This document shows, piece by piece, positions 49,601-63,500 of a stretch of DNA of 64,000 nt. A program made the position numbers and the translations under genes. Within the stretch, counting starts at the first letter, position 1. Every line of letters begins with the position of its first letter. This DNA is from Nemopilema nomurai (taxonomy: Eukaryota; Cnidaria; Scyphozoa; Rhizostomeae; Rhizostomatidae): assembly GCA_003864495.1 (NCBI GenBank), contig ML133387.1, positions 1,859,905-1,923,904 of the forward strand, in the 5' to 3' direction. Under the pieces are notes generated by a model, which worked only from the letters and a program-made list of their open reading frames with translations, was not told the origin of the DNA and made no database searches.

Positions 49601-52600
49601 AGTTAAACCTCTGAGCACTGTTTCAGTTTTTTGTATCCTTTTTAGGCACGTTTGTAACATGAGCAAATTCTAGGTAGTTAAGGAACTAACAAGGAAAATG
49701 AAAACTTTCAAATAATGTCATGCACAAACTGTTGTAATTTTATATTCATAAGTTTAATTCAATCTATGAATAAAGCCTTTTAATGCTTTTTATTATTTGA
49801 CAATTATTACAGATATACTTTCTTCTCGAGATATTTTTTCTCGTGGTTTTAGGGGATAAGCTCGAAACGGCGCACGCAATCAGCTTTCTATTATAGCCGT
49901 TTCCAAAAAATTTCAGTTCTTTGAATCGTCTTGAGTTTATGATAATTACGCATTCTTTATGCTAAGAAACAGGAATTAAAAATTCTAACTTTTTTATATA
50001 TATTGCTGTTTCTAACTACCCATAAGAACTAATAGATAATTAATCAATAAAGTAAGCTATTGTATTAATTTTTAATGCAAGACGAGAGCACTAAAAAACA
50101 ACTATCAATTTCTCTCATGCAAGTCTGCAATAGGATGACGTACTTAATATAAGACTTGAAATGCAAATCATATTGATAAAAGCGCAGGTGTGCAAAAAGC
50201 ATAGACCGGTCTTTTGTCACCTTTGTTCAATCCCATTCATTGCCAGTCGCCCCTGTGCACCTCTAATTATCCACGGCTTTTGGGTGCTTCGTTTTTGCTT
50301 AAAGCTTGCTACGATGCTTGGTTTCACTTTTAGGGCGAGTAGTTTGTTTTCATGGGACGCCCATTTGGTCTAGTTATTTTAGGCTTTTGCATTCACCTCC
50401 TTTTTATGACCAATAAGTTCGCAGAGTCTCAACGTGTGCACTACTCTTGCTGCCGTGTTGTTGTTTCTACGCATGAATCATTTATTGAGTACCATAGTGT
50501 TTTGCTCCGTTTCGTATCTCCAGATGCTTTAAAGTAAACTATGTTGAAAGATAGGAGTATTAGGTTTTCACATTGGCGTATTGCTGAGATAAAGTAGTCG
50601 AGGCGAATCCAATTGGTCTATCTGATTTCTGCTTATCTGAAGCTTTGATGGTTATTGCCTTCCTGTTATTTGCAACATCTCCCTTTCATTTTCCTATTTC
50701 CGGAACGCAGACTTCCTACTCGTATCACTTTGAACTAACATCATTTCTTCAGTTTGCAAAATTTGCTGAATAAAATATTCTTGTCCAATATCGTCCTACT
50801 AATATCACAGGTTGGTTCAAAAGCTTGATTCAAACATTAAAATTTGTATTTGTTCTGTAACAAAGTCTGAATAAGTTTCCATAAATGATGAATGACCCGT
50901 TGATGGTTGAGCCATAACCAACGGAGGTGAAACTAAAGTTAATCTTCATTTATTTTGATGAACGGAAGTTAATCTTTCCTTATTTCGAAAGGAAATTTCG
51001 ACAAGAGACTGCAGGCCTGGCTTTGGTCAATCAGAAATGTGTTTCGATCTGCTCACACTTGCTAGCTCTGAATCTCGTGTTATTTATCTATACATATTCC
51101 CACTTTCTCGGTTATTTTATGTTCCCTTTCGCTATTGGCAGTTAAGTTTGGTATTGGTACTGACTAACCTCTTTTCCAAGAAGAGGTTTGCCTTATCTTT
51201 CTGCCTCTTTATCAATAACTTGTGGATAGTTTGTAGAACCTCTTGTAGGAACGTATATTCTTCAACAGGGGTATGTAGAATAAAGAAAAGTTGGGCCTAC
51301 TCTCAGAACCACAAATATCCATTTAAGCTTTTAAGTCTATGATCTAACCAAAAATCGTCTTTTCGCTTATTTTTGTTTGTGAATATGAACATGAATGATT
51401 AAAATGTTTCGCCATGTTTTTGAGAACCCACGCAATCGAGGGCTTTATCGGGTATAAGGCATGACAACCTGAGTTTTCAAGCAAAACTGATCAAAGATAG
51501 ATAAATTATTAGTGAATTTTGGAATTTTAAGCAAAAGTCGTTGATTATTTTAAAGGAGTTGAACATAGATAAATAATTATTGAATTTAGAGTTTAATTTG
51601 TGCAACTAACAAGAGTATTCAAGCTGTGTATGTTGAATGTAACGATGCTAATCGTCATAAAGTTTTAAAGTTTTGTATTTCAAGAGAAAAACAAAAGAGA
51701 TTATTCTAAGTTCAATAAAATGCGAAGTCTCACTCGACGCTTACACGAAAGTGAACATCGGTTACACCAAGTATCTGAAGGTTCCAAAATCATCTTTCAA
51801 ATTCTGATCTCCAACACCTATTTCAATATTTGAGTGGTTAAGCCACCTTTCAAATACTGTCAATTTTCACACTCATTTTCACCTTATCAAGCTATTTTTC
51901 CGTATCTTTTCATGTATTCTCATCAATTTTATTCTAGCGTTGTCCATGATACCTTTGTCGCCACTATTTCACTTGTCAATATTATTTTCATTATTTCACT
52001 CACATCCTTTCCAAGTGCCAAAAACCTATAAAGATGATTGATTTTTAACATCGTATCAATCTAAAAGTAACCAGAAGACTTTCGTTTTGCATCACCACTT
52101 TTGTTCGCATGTTTAGATAAAGTTGTGATTTGTGTTGTAATCAACTTTCGGGGAATTCCAAATTCCCATTCCAAATTTCTAGACCGCCCTCGCGATCTCA
52201 GCATACAACTGTAATATTTGCTCACTCTATAGTGCCAATTTTTCAAATTAGCTTGATGCTGCCTTTTTCGCAAGGATTTCCCCAGTTTATTTCTACATCT
52301 TTGAGGCTTCTCTGTTATGTTTTCCGCGAGCTCTCATGGTATGAAAACGGTTCACAGAATAATCAATTGTGAGGTAAGCACCTCGGCCTAAACGATCTTT
52401 ATGGTTTAGGTTAAGAATGTGCATTGGAAGTATTTATAAAAAATTTTGGAACCTACTGGGAGGTTTTATACAAAATTAATTCAAAACAGCGGGTACTGTT
52501 ACAACTGTTTTGAAGGCAAGCAAAATAAAGGAGCCTTCATTTTTGGAGTTCACGGGCGTGATGTTCATCTAGCCAAAGCATAGCTATTCAGAGACCTTTC

Positions 52601-55600
52601 AGTAAAATATTTTCAAGATAAGTACATTTGCTATACTTAAACGTGTCCAGAGTCCAGAAAAAGTTATAACCTTCCTCTGACTGCAGTTTCTGTTATTCAA
52701 ACCTTCCTCATCACGAACTCAAAAGAAAATTTTTTCTTTGCATCTCTTTCATGTGTATTATAAAAATTACTAATAAATCTTCCTCAAATATGACATTCAC
52801 AGGCAAAAACCTTCTTCGGCTCCCAGCCATGGAGCCGTCCATTTTTCAGAACTCTCAAGGTGTTATAAATGTTGAAACTTCTACATACTTTCATTGCATC
52901 ATGATTAAAGAATCCTTTTAAACTCCCCAATGGCTAGCGGGCAATTTTCCTTCTGCAAATGGAAGTTATCTTGTTATAAAAAGTACCCGTTGAAAGACTG
53001 AATACTTCTCTTACTTAACGAACAATCAATGAACGGCCTATTGCGATGATGTTTCTTGATTCTTTTGGGGTCTACTGCATAAATTTTATGAACAATCTCG
53101 TTAGAACAAAAAAAGGTTAATTAGATTCAGTGAATGGGTGTAACCTGGCTGTATAAAAAGCTAAGTGGATTGATTTTCACTTCAAAAGCCCTATGGACAA
53201 ATGAAAAAGGGGTGCGAAATGGCTGGAAATAGGGAGCAAACTTTATCAAGGTCTCTCAAAAGAATGTGACACGCAAACAGAAAGCTTAGAAAGCGTTTTA
53301 AACGTACTGCAGTTCGTTGTGTAAGTTTGTCAATCGTTTCTAGCTTTAACTGGCAAGTATTCTGTAATCGGTTACTTAAACTAAGAGAGGTGCATGTTCT
53401 ATAAGCACTGGATAAACCTCATCAGGAACAAATTCGCCATAGATAGGCGGTTACCAGTCTTCCCACATCCTAATCGGCGCCTTTGTTTATGCTCTCCTAA
53501 GTGCTTTGTTTCGCCAGAATTCTCTCAGATGTTTCGTACACTCTTGCCTACAGGTGCAACTTATCTTGTCTAGCTGTTTTTTGACAACCGCTCGCTGCGA
53601 AGTTGGAAACCTGTTCTTTCAGCACTTCTTTCAGGCGTGCTAAATGCTTGGTTTATGAGCAAGAGGTTTGTTTCTTTCTATTTCCTACTCGTATGAGACT
53701 TTTTCTAAGCTCTTACAAGGTTTGTTTATGATTCCGATTTTATTTTTCAATCACGATCGGATGCCGATTAAACTTTTCAAAACTGCTTTCCCTCTCATTT
53801 TGGAAGCTATTTTGCACAAATCTAGCACATCGAAGTGTATCCTTTAGATAGATGGTTACCGATGGTAGACTCTTCGTGCTTCGACTTCTTCGAAAGACCT
53901 TAGTTCTAAAGGTTACGAAATGCATTATTGACTGGAAAGAGCTTGCTATAAAATATTGAGAACATCAATGCTGCAAGTTGTTTGCATGGAGAGTTCCATA
54001 CCACTTTCTATCGCAAGTTCTCGCTTTGATAAACACTTTTCTGTATCTGGCTTAGAAAATTGATTCAATTAGGCCGATCAAATTGCACCCTAACAGAGAA
54101 CTTAATTGACAAATTGTTCTATGTCCCAGCATTGTTGCTTCTATCAAAAACCTGACGGGTGTCGATGAACCTGTCTTAAATCACGATTTTCTTTGTAATG
54201 CTCCACCACAGAAACCATGTGTGGACACAAACAGCTTCTTTGGTGTGCTTACTTTAATTTGCGTTCATTTAACACTCATAGCGACAGTCAAATCGAACCG
54301 AATAATTCGCACAAGATCTGCCCTATTTCGCAATCTACTCGCAGCACAGTTAATGTTCCATCATTCTAGCGCATGAATATTTAGAGAACTGCTGTCCTTA
54401 AAGTCGGCTTTGCAATTTAGATTTCCTCTGAAGCCATTGCTTTGCAAGCCATGTTTCGCTGCATGCCATAAAATAGGCTCTTTTTAGCTGTTGTTAACAT
54501 AGCTACACTTTGTCTCCCTCAGTTGACAGGTAAATATTTGATTCTGAATTATTCTGTTTGAAAACTGTTTAGCTTCAACAATTGAGAAATTCTTCCAACC
54601 TGTTTAATCTTTGTGCTTGTCCTTCACTAAATTGCATTTGTTTTTTGTTTGTTTTTCAGTTCTCGGCATTCGACTATATATGACGTCACATAAACTTTAA
54701 TAGTTTTCTCTGGGCGAGTCAGGTTTGTTAAAAAATGCTGTCCCTTCTTCATTAGACTATCTATTTTAAAACACACCAATGATTATTCCAAAGTCCATCA
54801 AGTATCAGCCAAGATTTGATATTTCTTATCTTCGTGTAATCGCGGCGGCATTACCCAGACAGTCCTGGGCAATCTTTTGAAGACATATGATAAAACTGCG
54901 TTTGAAATTGCTCGATGCATAAATATAGCGGATTAGCAATTAATAGCAAAATACGGATGGACGCCTTGAAATCCATGACTTCCAATCGTAAATTAAACAC
55001 ATGATTTTCAATTCACTGTTATTTTTGTGTGGCATCCTTTCGAATAGTTGAACTGCCAGTGGTACTTTCCATTGCCTTTGGTTGAACATAATCGTGCTAA
55101 ATGTAAGCATGAAACAGGGCAGGCACGCATTGGCGCAGGCCTATTTCGTCACTAACCAAAGGCCCCTTTGCTATCCTGTTATTACTACCTTCCAAGACAA
55201 TGTCTGGTATAAGCGTACAAACAATCATTTGTGATCAAATACGAATCCTCAGTCCGGGGGGATTTCACATGTGATGACCTCACAAATTCCCCTTGATACA
55301 GCGTTTGATATGTGTCTTGATATAATTGAAGTGTCTTTAAGTTTGATATGTATCTATAAATTATTTAAAGTTTTATTGGATAACCTTATACTTTTGTGTG
55401 CTGTGATCCAAACTGACTAACAAGCAAACATTTGAAGGGAAAAATGTGTTCTAAGTGGAAAACACTGCTTTAAGAGGAAGCACTACGCTTTAAAAAGGCT
55501 GGATGGTCACTGCGACCGACAATTCAAGAAACACTGATGTCATCTTGATTGAAACCACCGGGTAAGAAAATCCTAAAGATGTTATGAAAAACGAAATGTT

Positions 55601-55780
55601 TTAAATGCTGTCCGGTCGGTGAAGAATCTGAAAATGCAGAGAGAAGCAGAAAATACGAAGGACCTGAATTTGCTGGGTTAATGACGACAGTAGGAGTGCA
55701 TGAAATGAAGAGAGTTGATGCACGGTCTGGGAAGTAGTAATGAGGTGTTTATCATCGTTCTTTGATTTATCTTGTGAGCT
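46621..55780. other. Gene-poor stretch
   Basis: About 9 kb of AT-rich DNA with only short scattered frames on either strand. I found no conserved motif, no splice-linked exon series and no RNA gene. Confidence 0.5.
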
Positions 55781-55794
55781 TTCAGGAAAATGAG

Positions 55795-56195
55795 CCTCGA
55801 TGAAGAAAGATGTAAGAAAGAAAAAGAAAGAAAGGAAGAGTGAGAAAGTGGAAAAGGGAAAAAATGAAGAAAGAAGAAGAGAAAGATGGGAGAACTAGGA
55901 AAGAAAAGGATACAAGAATGAAGAAAGGAGGAAAATGGAGAGAGAACGAAAGAAGGAAAAAGAGAGATTGAAAGAAGAAAAAAGGGAAAGAATAACTGAA
56001 TGTAGAAAGAAAAAGGAAAGAAATAAGGCGGAAAAACAAGAAAAAAGGGGGAAAGGAAGAAAGAAAGAAAAAAGAAAGCAAAAAATAGATAGATAGAAAG
56101 AAGAAGAGAAAGAAAGAATGAAATAAAGAAAGAAGGAAAGAAAGAAGGAAAAAGGACTGACAGACAGGCAGACAGACAGACAGATAGAATAAAGA
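55795..56195. repeat. Purine-strand tract, (GAAA)/(GGAAA)-rich
   Basis: About 400 bp almost free of pyrimidines on the plus strand (gaaagaaagaagg, agagaaaga and similar), ending in a short gacagaca run at about 56156-56183. Long minus-strand frames rich in Phe, Ser and Leu across it are artefacts of composition. Confidence 0.9.
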
Positions 56196-57979
56196 GAAAC
56201 AAACAGTAACATCGGAAGAGTCATAAAGATTCAAGGCTAAACATTTCAAGTAAAACTACAACTGTATAGTTGTGCTTCAGGTTATTTTGTATCACCAACT
56301 GAATGATAATTGAATTAGCATCAAGCATATTGTTATTCCTACGCTACTTCGTAGTCTGATGTGCCGGGTTGAAGGCGAAAGAGATCTTTGCGCTGCCTTT
56401 GTGGAAACTGAAATGAATTTCTCTCATTCTGCAAGATGCATGGACAAATGACAATGATGCTTTTTGAATGTGTTTGCCCATTTCGTATGAGGCCAACGGG
56501 TGCTGCATTATAACGGATAGCGGGCAAGCAGATCGGATCGGTCAAAGTTGCTGATATGCTTGTGTGATCGCCTTGTCAGAGGTCAAAGAACACGCAACTT
56601 TTGATAAGCTGCTTTGGAGACCTAGAGTCCGATAATATGGAAATATTTCAAAACAGACTCTATCGCATCGAGATGACAAATTCTCTTCCTGATGCTGATG
56701 CGAGTTTTGTACACGGTATATGGTTCTGCAAGAGGCACATGTAGTGTTAGTCCTTGTTTAGAAGAATTCGGAAGTTGCAATAAGGTGGACCATAATCCTA
56801 GCCCTTTGATCTCGAATGTCAGAGACTTACATATACCCTGCTAATGCATCTTCACCAACATAACATGTTTCTTTCACGACTATTTACAAATGCGCCATTA
56901 CATAAAAAGGGATATAAAACAACTGAATTATAAGAAGAGTCGAAATCTGTGGTATTAGCAATGATCGGTACACTCACAATATGAGATCTCCCGCATCATC
57001 GGTTAATCGTTATATGCAAAATGGCTTAAGGTATGTCTTTGCCAATTTCATCAATACTCGAGAATTCCTACACCTACTTAAAGATCTAAGACCCTTCTCT
57101 GTCAAATAACTTAATATCTTAAGAATTTGATCCCAAGGTCAACTATTCATCACTGCGCCTGCATCTTTTCTCCAAATATACAGTTTGATTATTTGAGATT
57201 GGCCTATCATTAGGTCTACAAGAAAATTATATTGCAGCGATTATATGTAGACGAATTCGTCAGTTGCAACTGAAGCTTCCGCGTCAAAAGCATGCCGACC
57301 ATCCCACAGCTCATCACAATCGCCAGTTATTCGATGGGACGGAAGTTACTGGTCGTGGCTTAGCGCCGAGGCTGTAGCCATGGTTACCCTTGTCCACGCC
57401 AAAGCATTCTCGGTTGCTGTTTGCGCTGCGTGGTTCCCTGTAGAAGACACAGTTGTTATTCGCCATGAAACCTATTGTTCTCGTCACTGAATTTCTAATC
57501 ATAAGAGTCAACAGCCCGACCATGTTAGCTTCAAACCAACGCAATAGGGTCCGTAAATTTACTTTGACTATTTAGTGTCAAGGCTTTGTTCCCTCTATTC
57601 CCGCTGAATCCACTAAGCAGTGTTTAAATACTTCTCCACTGATTGATTTTCTCGATACAGTGCGACTTCGTGTTTATTGTTCAAGCGCGCAATTTTGGAA
57701 ATGAAGTTGAAATAACAACAAGCAAGTTTTATTTTGAAGTTCTTCTTGCTGACAGACAGCCGTTCTTCCTCTTTGCCTTTGCATGTTGATGATGTCCAAA
57801 ACATACGCTTCTTATAAATAGCCAGCAAAGTAAAAAATAGCAGTTCAAATAATGCAGGCAGTCGAGTCAGACAGAGGAGGAAATCGGGCAGCGAGCAGTG
57901 GCTGAGTTGTATTTAAGCAAAGCAGGACACCAGTAAACTAAATATTCTTTTTCAGGTTAACACTGGGCTATAAGTTCTA
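56196..57979. other. Upstream region of the GPCR gene
   Basis: No coding sequence is recognised. A good splice acceptor (attctttttcag) ends at 57955, 24 bp before the GPCR start codon. This implies a non-coding first exon and a promoter further upstream in this interval. Confidence 0.45.
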
Positions 57980-60370
57980 ATGCCCGAAATGGATACCTTA
58001 CCAAACTCAACGGCATTCTTCATTCAAAACTCAAGCATGTCGCTGAATATTTCTGCCAATATATCCTTGAATGCCTCAACTACGAACAACAACCCGATGC
58101 CTACTTATCCAGTCACCCCAGCTTCCTTGAAAATTGCTACCAGAATTATTTACGTCATAATATTCGTTACTGGGGTCATTGGCAATGTTATGGTAAGTAA
58201 TCAGCCATATTTTGGCTTGCTATTTTTCTCGAATTCTTCATGGACGAGGTTTATTGTTTTTATTGGGTTCATTCGAACCCCTAAGCACTGTGTCAGTTTG
58301 ATCTCTTGACGTTGATCCGTTGAAGTCTAAATTAATCGATTGAAAGCATTGAAACTGCTTTCGAATCACAAGTCGTAAAGGCTACCAAGAACTAGACAGT
58401 TAGGACACGTGGAGAGGGCATTTCCTTAGTAGCTCATCAATGGGAGTGTTGACCAGTAATTTCCCCACCAAAAACGCACTTACTATCCTAACATTCGGAG
58501 CTCTCTAGCAATCAGATCAATCTTTCGAGCTTGAAACTCTTGTCTTAAGGATGCTAATGTCAAATAACAAAGTCCATGTAACTTTTGATCAATTGAAAAA
58601 TCCCCCTTATTGGCCTTTGGTGAGTAAATACTTTTGAAAGTCAGTGCATCAATTTTTACATCCTTTATTTGCAAGCCGTGTGAAATTTGTTGACATTAAG
58701 CAAAGCTGATGAAACAGTTTGCCACCTTGAAGTAAACTGAAAACTTTTGTCTAGCAGGAAAATGACGATTTAAAATTTCATCGATGCCATCAATGTTTTA
58801 TCAATTTCAGATTTTGAGATAATTCATTTTCTATTCACGCGTTTGCTTGTTATTTTCATGTTTGTTTTTCATTCTGTCTCAAAAAACCGGTTTAAAAAGT
58901 GCTAATCTACCTCACTCAGAATAAACGACGCCTAACTATAACTTTCAAATCAATGGCAGTTTTCGGAAGAATTCTATAAAGTAAGGAGGAGCAACGGGGC
59001 TAGCATTTTCAAATATTTAGAGTAATTAAGAATTTATAGTTTCTCTGACTTCCCTATACAGTCCTTGCAACGCATGAAAAACTGGTTATTTGCGAAGTAA
59101 GCATGCGAGATTGGCTGCTTCGTTTAATTCTGGGGAGAGATTGGTCCATTCCTCCTACACAAATCACCCCTGTTACAACCGCTTCTGGTTTTGTCTGACC
59201 GGACTAACCTCATCTCCTTGAACTTGTCTCTTTTAGGTTTGCTACATCATCTTCAAGCGGTATCAGGGTAACAAAAGGCGTACTATACACAACTTCACTC
59301 TGAATCTGGCGCTCTCCGACCTTCTTGTATTGATAATCTACCTCCCATCGCAACTGCATTTATTCGAAACAAACATGAAATGGAAACTGGGCGAGTTCAT
59401 GTGTCGCCTGACCTACTTCATCGTTCCCCTATGCGTATACGCTTCCATCGGGACGCTAATAGCTATCAGCAGGGACCGCTACTACGCTGTTATTCACCCG
59501 ATGACGTCACTAGAGAGAAGGAATACCAAGTGCGCTCTCATAAGCATCTGGATCGTGTCTTTTATATTCACCATCCCACTGATTGCAGTCGCGGGAATAC
59601 AGCAGGGGTACTGCACAGAGGAGTGGCCCTTCCTGGCCCTGTACAGCTTTTACTGGATCCTGGCCTTCTGTGTCCAGTTCGCTATTCCAGTGTTTCTGCT
59701 CACCATAGCCCACGCGTTGATCGTCAAGCACTTAAAGAACCTCAAGTTACCGACGGCCAATCACCAGCGTATTCGCGTTCAGGCGAGGCGTCGACAGCAA
59801 CAACGCATGATTGTCATGTCAGTAACTCTAGTGCTCGTCTACGTAGTCTGCATGCTCCCCCAGCATGTCATCTTCTTCTGGATGTCATACGGCAACCTCC
59901 AGTCTCAGCCATACAACATGTACATATTCCAAATTGCCAACCTCATGCAAATTCTAAACAGCGCCCTCAACCCTGTTGTGTACGGCACCCTGAACAATGA
60001 CATCAAACGCGGATTCGTCAGCGTTTTCAAACGAGGCAGCAGAGCTCGACGGAAGTTCACGATGCTGAATAGAAAGACTCTAGAACTGCAAACGATGACG
60101 TCATATTACGCCTCTCCGTTGATACAGCACCAGTCGAGTTGTCAGTCTCCAAGTTTGAGAGACGGGCAGGGTGTACCTAAAAGCAGGGTTATCGCAAGGA
60201 AAAAGCATGGCTCGAATTTCAACAGAAGCAGAAATCTGACTGTTTCTGCGCTCATGCGAACGACAAGATCAACCAATGACAATTTTTGTGGAGATAATCA
60301 AATGCTCCATCACAATGGCAATGTTAATGCGGAGAATGTCTTGACTTCTTCACAAAATCCCTTTATGTAG
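57980..60370 (+). CDS. Class A (rhodopsin-like) peptide-type GPCR
   Basis: Two exons, 57980-58192 and 59237-60370, join in phase 0 after TM1 and give 448 residues. The N-terminus carries five N-glycosylation sequons (N9, N17, N23, N27, N31). TM1 ends in TGVIGNVM and TM2 has LNLALSDLL (D99, position 2.50). C127 (3.25) lies 24 residues before D151-R152-Y153 of a canonical DRY box, and extracellular loop 2 has GYCTEEWP to complete the disulfide. TM7 reads NSALNPVVYG (NPxxY), followed by helix 8 and a basic tail of about 110 residues. TM6 reads VVCMLPQHV, so the usual CWxP tryptophan is methionine. Overall features resemble invertebrate neuropeptide receptors; the ligand is unknown. A 5' UTR intron is likely. 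Confidence 0.93.
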
Positions 60371-60460
60371 ACTTGATATTACGCCTCATCTACTGTAATA
60401 GCCAGATCAAGAAAATCTTTATCAAGAACAACTGCATATGCGTAAAAAGATAAAAAGACG

Positions 60461-60466
60461 AATAAA
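60461..60466 (+). terminator. Poly(A) signal AATAAA of the GPCR gene
   Basis: First canonical signal after the stop codon, 90 bp downstream. A second AATAAA lies at 60566-60571. Confidence 0.55.
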
Positions 60467-60571
60467 TTTTTTAAATCTGCACTTAATGGTCTCGTCCATT
60501 AGATGGAAGACCTTGCGAGTTTTCATAAGGATGAAATAGAATCGAAAACAGACAGTTTATGCTGAAATAAA

Positions 60572-63500
60572 GGAGCATTTTATGTAATCTGAGAAGTGAG
60601 TCAATTATTGTAACGCGTTAAAAGGTTGCAGTAAATTTATCTTCTTCGTCAAACCATCCCTTTTCGAAACACTCCTCCGTTCAGATTGTCAACACTCGCA
60701 GCTTCCTTGAAATCTGATCCATGAAAAAGGCTCTTGACTTCTTCCATCCTCAAAGCCTGGATAAACAACTACCAGAACTGTACACAAAGTATGAAGAAGG
60801 TTGCTTCCTTGCATGAGATAATTAAAGGACCAAGTTTAGTTTGTCTTTTTTTTGCAAAACTCTCTTACAGTTGTTCATCTAGGCTGTTGTGATCTTCCTG
60901 AAGTAATTTGACGTGGCCTGTAAGTTGGCTGCCACAGATCAGACCATTTTGTACGCAACAAGTTTTGGAGTAACTGCTTCCGTTTGTCCTATGGGTAGCA
61001 AATGATTTGGTTAAAACGCAAATTACTTGGAATAAGGCTATCACCCTTAGAAAATCATCTTTATTCAAAGTCTTTATTCAAATTGCAAATGTCTAAATGA
61101 TTTCTGGCTTTCGATAGTGACTCACGAAAGTGCCATAGTTATCTTCTGAGCTGGGGGAACGCAACCACAAGATGCTTCAAATCGTTTTTTGTTATATGCA
61201 ACAGTTTATCTTTCGCCATGTTTCATTCTTCAGTACGGTTGAGACCCTCTGCACCGCAATGTTAATTTGTTGTTGCTCGAACGTTCTTGCATGAAGTCCA
61301 CAGCTTTTCTTGCATGAAATCTTACCGAATCCTATGAATGATAATATGAAAAGAGCCCTATCTCTATGAATATTAAGTTTGAAGAGGAACGACTGAATCT
61401 TCTCTTCAAATCCCAAAGCATTTTCGGAATCGGTAGAAGATAAAAGTAGCTAACAACCTTAACGTAACATCAATGTGGTGGTAAGCATCTAATAAGCGTC
61501 ATTTAGACAAAATTCGCCTTCTGAAAAAATAATTTTAAACAATTTCATCATAGCCTGAATTATTAGTTTAAATTAGCTTCAATCGCATGTCTCTACTGAA
61601 ATAAATTGCGCCACTGAATAAAATATGATTCCCACATTCCCTGGAAGTCTTATTTGCTCCCCTATCTCTAATGCCCCCCGCCCTCTCTCTCTTTACCTCA
61701 GTGATGGCCTACGTGCACCAAGAATCACATGACTGCGTTTGCGCCTTGAGACTCTGTGCTTTCATTCTTCTTTGTTTATGAGTTGTGGTCGCTGCTCCCT
61801 TGTTGATTGCAGGTTAGTGATTTTGTTGGTCTTGCTACAACTGGGAAATAAGCTTCAGGCGTGTCGAAACACTTAGCCAACAGCATGCATCGAGGTTGGC
61901 GTTGCACTGACAAAACTAGGCTAGGCCAAGCGGATATAAAAGCAGCTACGGAATTTAAATTTGGACGATTCTCCTTCCGTTAGAGGTGGATTTTAGGGAA
62001 GATTAATGCATGGATTGAGGTAGCAGGTGCTGCCTTTCTCAAAGTCCTAAAGTGAGTACTGTTTACATCTTGTGAAAATCGTCTTAAGATCAATGCCAGT
62101 CATGGATATGAATTTATATATACATTATAAACTCTCATAAGGCGACTTTTGATTGCAACAGCTATGGTAAGTCATTAGCATTGTTCAAAATGCAACGAAT
62201 GAGACAAATTATGCTTGCTAGCGATACATGGTGAGCATGCTTTTGCTAAGCAAAGTAAAAACATCTGAAATTTTTGTAGAATTACTAGGCTCAGCAACAA
62301 CAGCTTCGACTGACAAACTAGGTGCACTAGAACCTGTCTTGGTTCTTCACACAATATGTGCAAATTCAAAAAAACGTGCAAAACATTTGTGGCTCGGAAA
62401 ATGCTTTCGCGAAATCAAATCCATCTAGAGCCTTAAATGTCTGTAGCAACTGAAATCGCCTTCATGCCGATTCTAGCATTGTTCTAATCTTAAGAAACGT
62501 GTCCCGGGGTCAATTATTAAACAATCAATCTATTCATTTTTTGTATAAAGTTCAATACCTAGTTTCCTGCAACAAACAGAATATTTTTCCAGCTGCTTTT
62601 TTCTTCATAATAAACTTTTGCATCCATGGCTGTGTTCCATTTTGTCCCTTGTTTTCATAAGTGTGTTTTCAATAGTCATGGCTATTAGGAAGAAAAGCGA
62701 ATCAATTTGTAGCAATTGCAATAGCTTGTGTTTTTGAGAACTACTCTTTCAAGTTCCATTTCCTCTCGTGTAAACGGGATGGAGCAGAGTCAATTAGTCT
62801 ATTGCACTTGAGTTAGGACTGAAAACTGAAATCACAATGGCAGGAAAATGGCAACAAGTGATTGTATTGATCGCTACATAATGAAGTAGGTCTGGATGAT
62901 GTGAAGATGAATTATCGTCATAGCCGTCTCACATTCTATTGCATGCGTTGTTGCTGGTTTGCTTATCAAATGGGTTGTGTTGTACCAAAGTTTAGGCTCT
63001 TAGATGGTGTGGTGTGAGGCTTTGTTATCCCACTGGCTGGCATACTTGGAGGCCCTTATATGCGTAGCAAAATCGAGTATCAAATATAGACATCTTGATA
63101 TTCAGTGTTAAATGGTAGATGTGTAATGCAACATAGTGAATTTGAATTAAATCGAATGAATCAAGTCGAACTTAAACAAAGGCTATTTAGAACGTTATAA
63201 TGGTTATTAACCGGGAGGGCTGTTCGTTCAAAACGCGAAAACAAGGGAATTTACGAGTGAAAGAGCCGATGACATTATATTTTGTATACCAAGTATTCTG
63301 TTTATGTTCATGGGAAATACCAAATGTGAAAACGTGAAGTACAACCTCTCTAGAAGAACATAAAAAGACAAGTTTAAAGCATCAGCAGCCAAAGCGCTTT
63401 TCAAAGAGTAATTTGTAGAATAAGTCGAAACTTTACTGTTTGAGAAAAGCAAATCATCATCTTGCAAACCACCCAACTCTTCTCTTCCTCCTGAAAGATA

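Noticed and set aside
55678..56249. 174- and 155-codon minus ORFs rich in Phe, Leu and Ser that look like membrane proteins
   Set aside because: They are compositional artefacts of the polypurine tract on the opposite strand.
59380..60000. 206-codon plus ORF in a second frame of the GPCR
   Set aside because: It lies wholly inside the GPCR exon, whose own frame carries DRY, NPxxY and the other family motifs.
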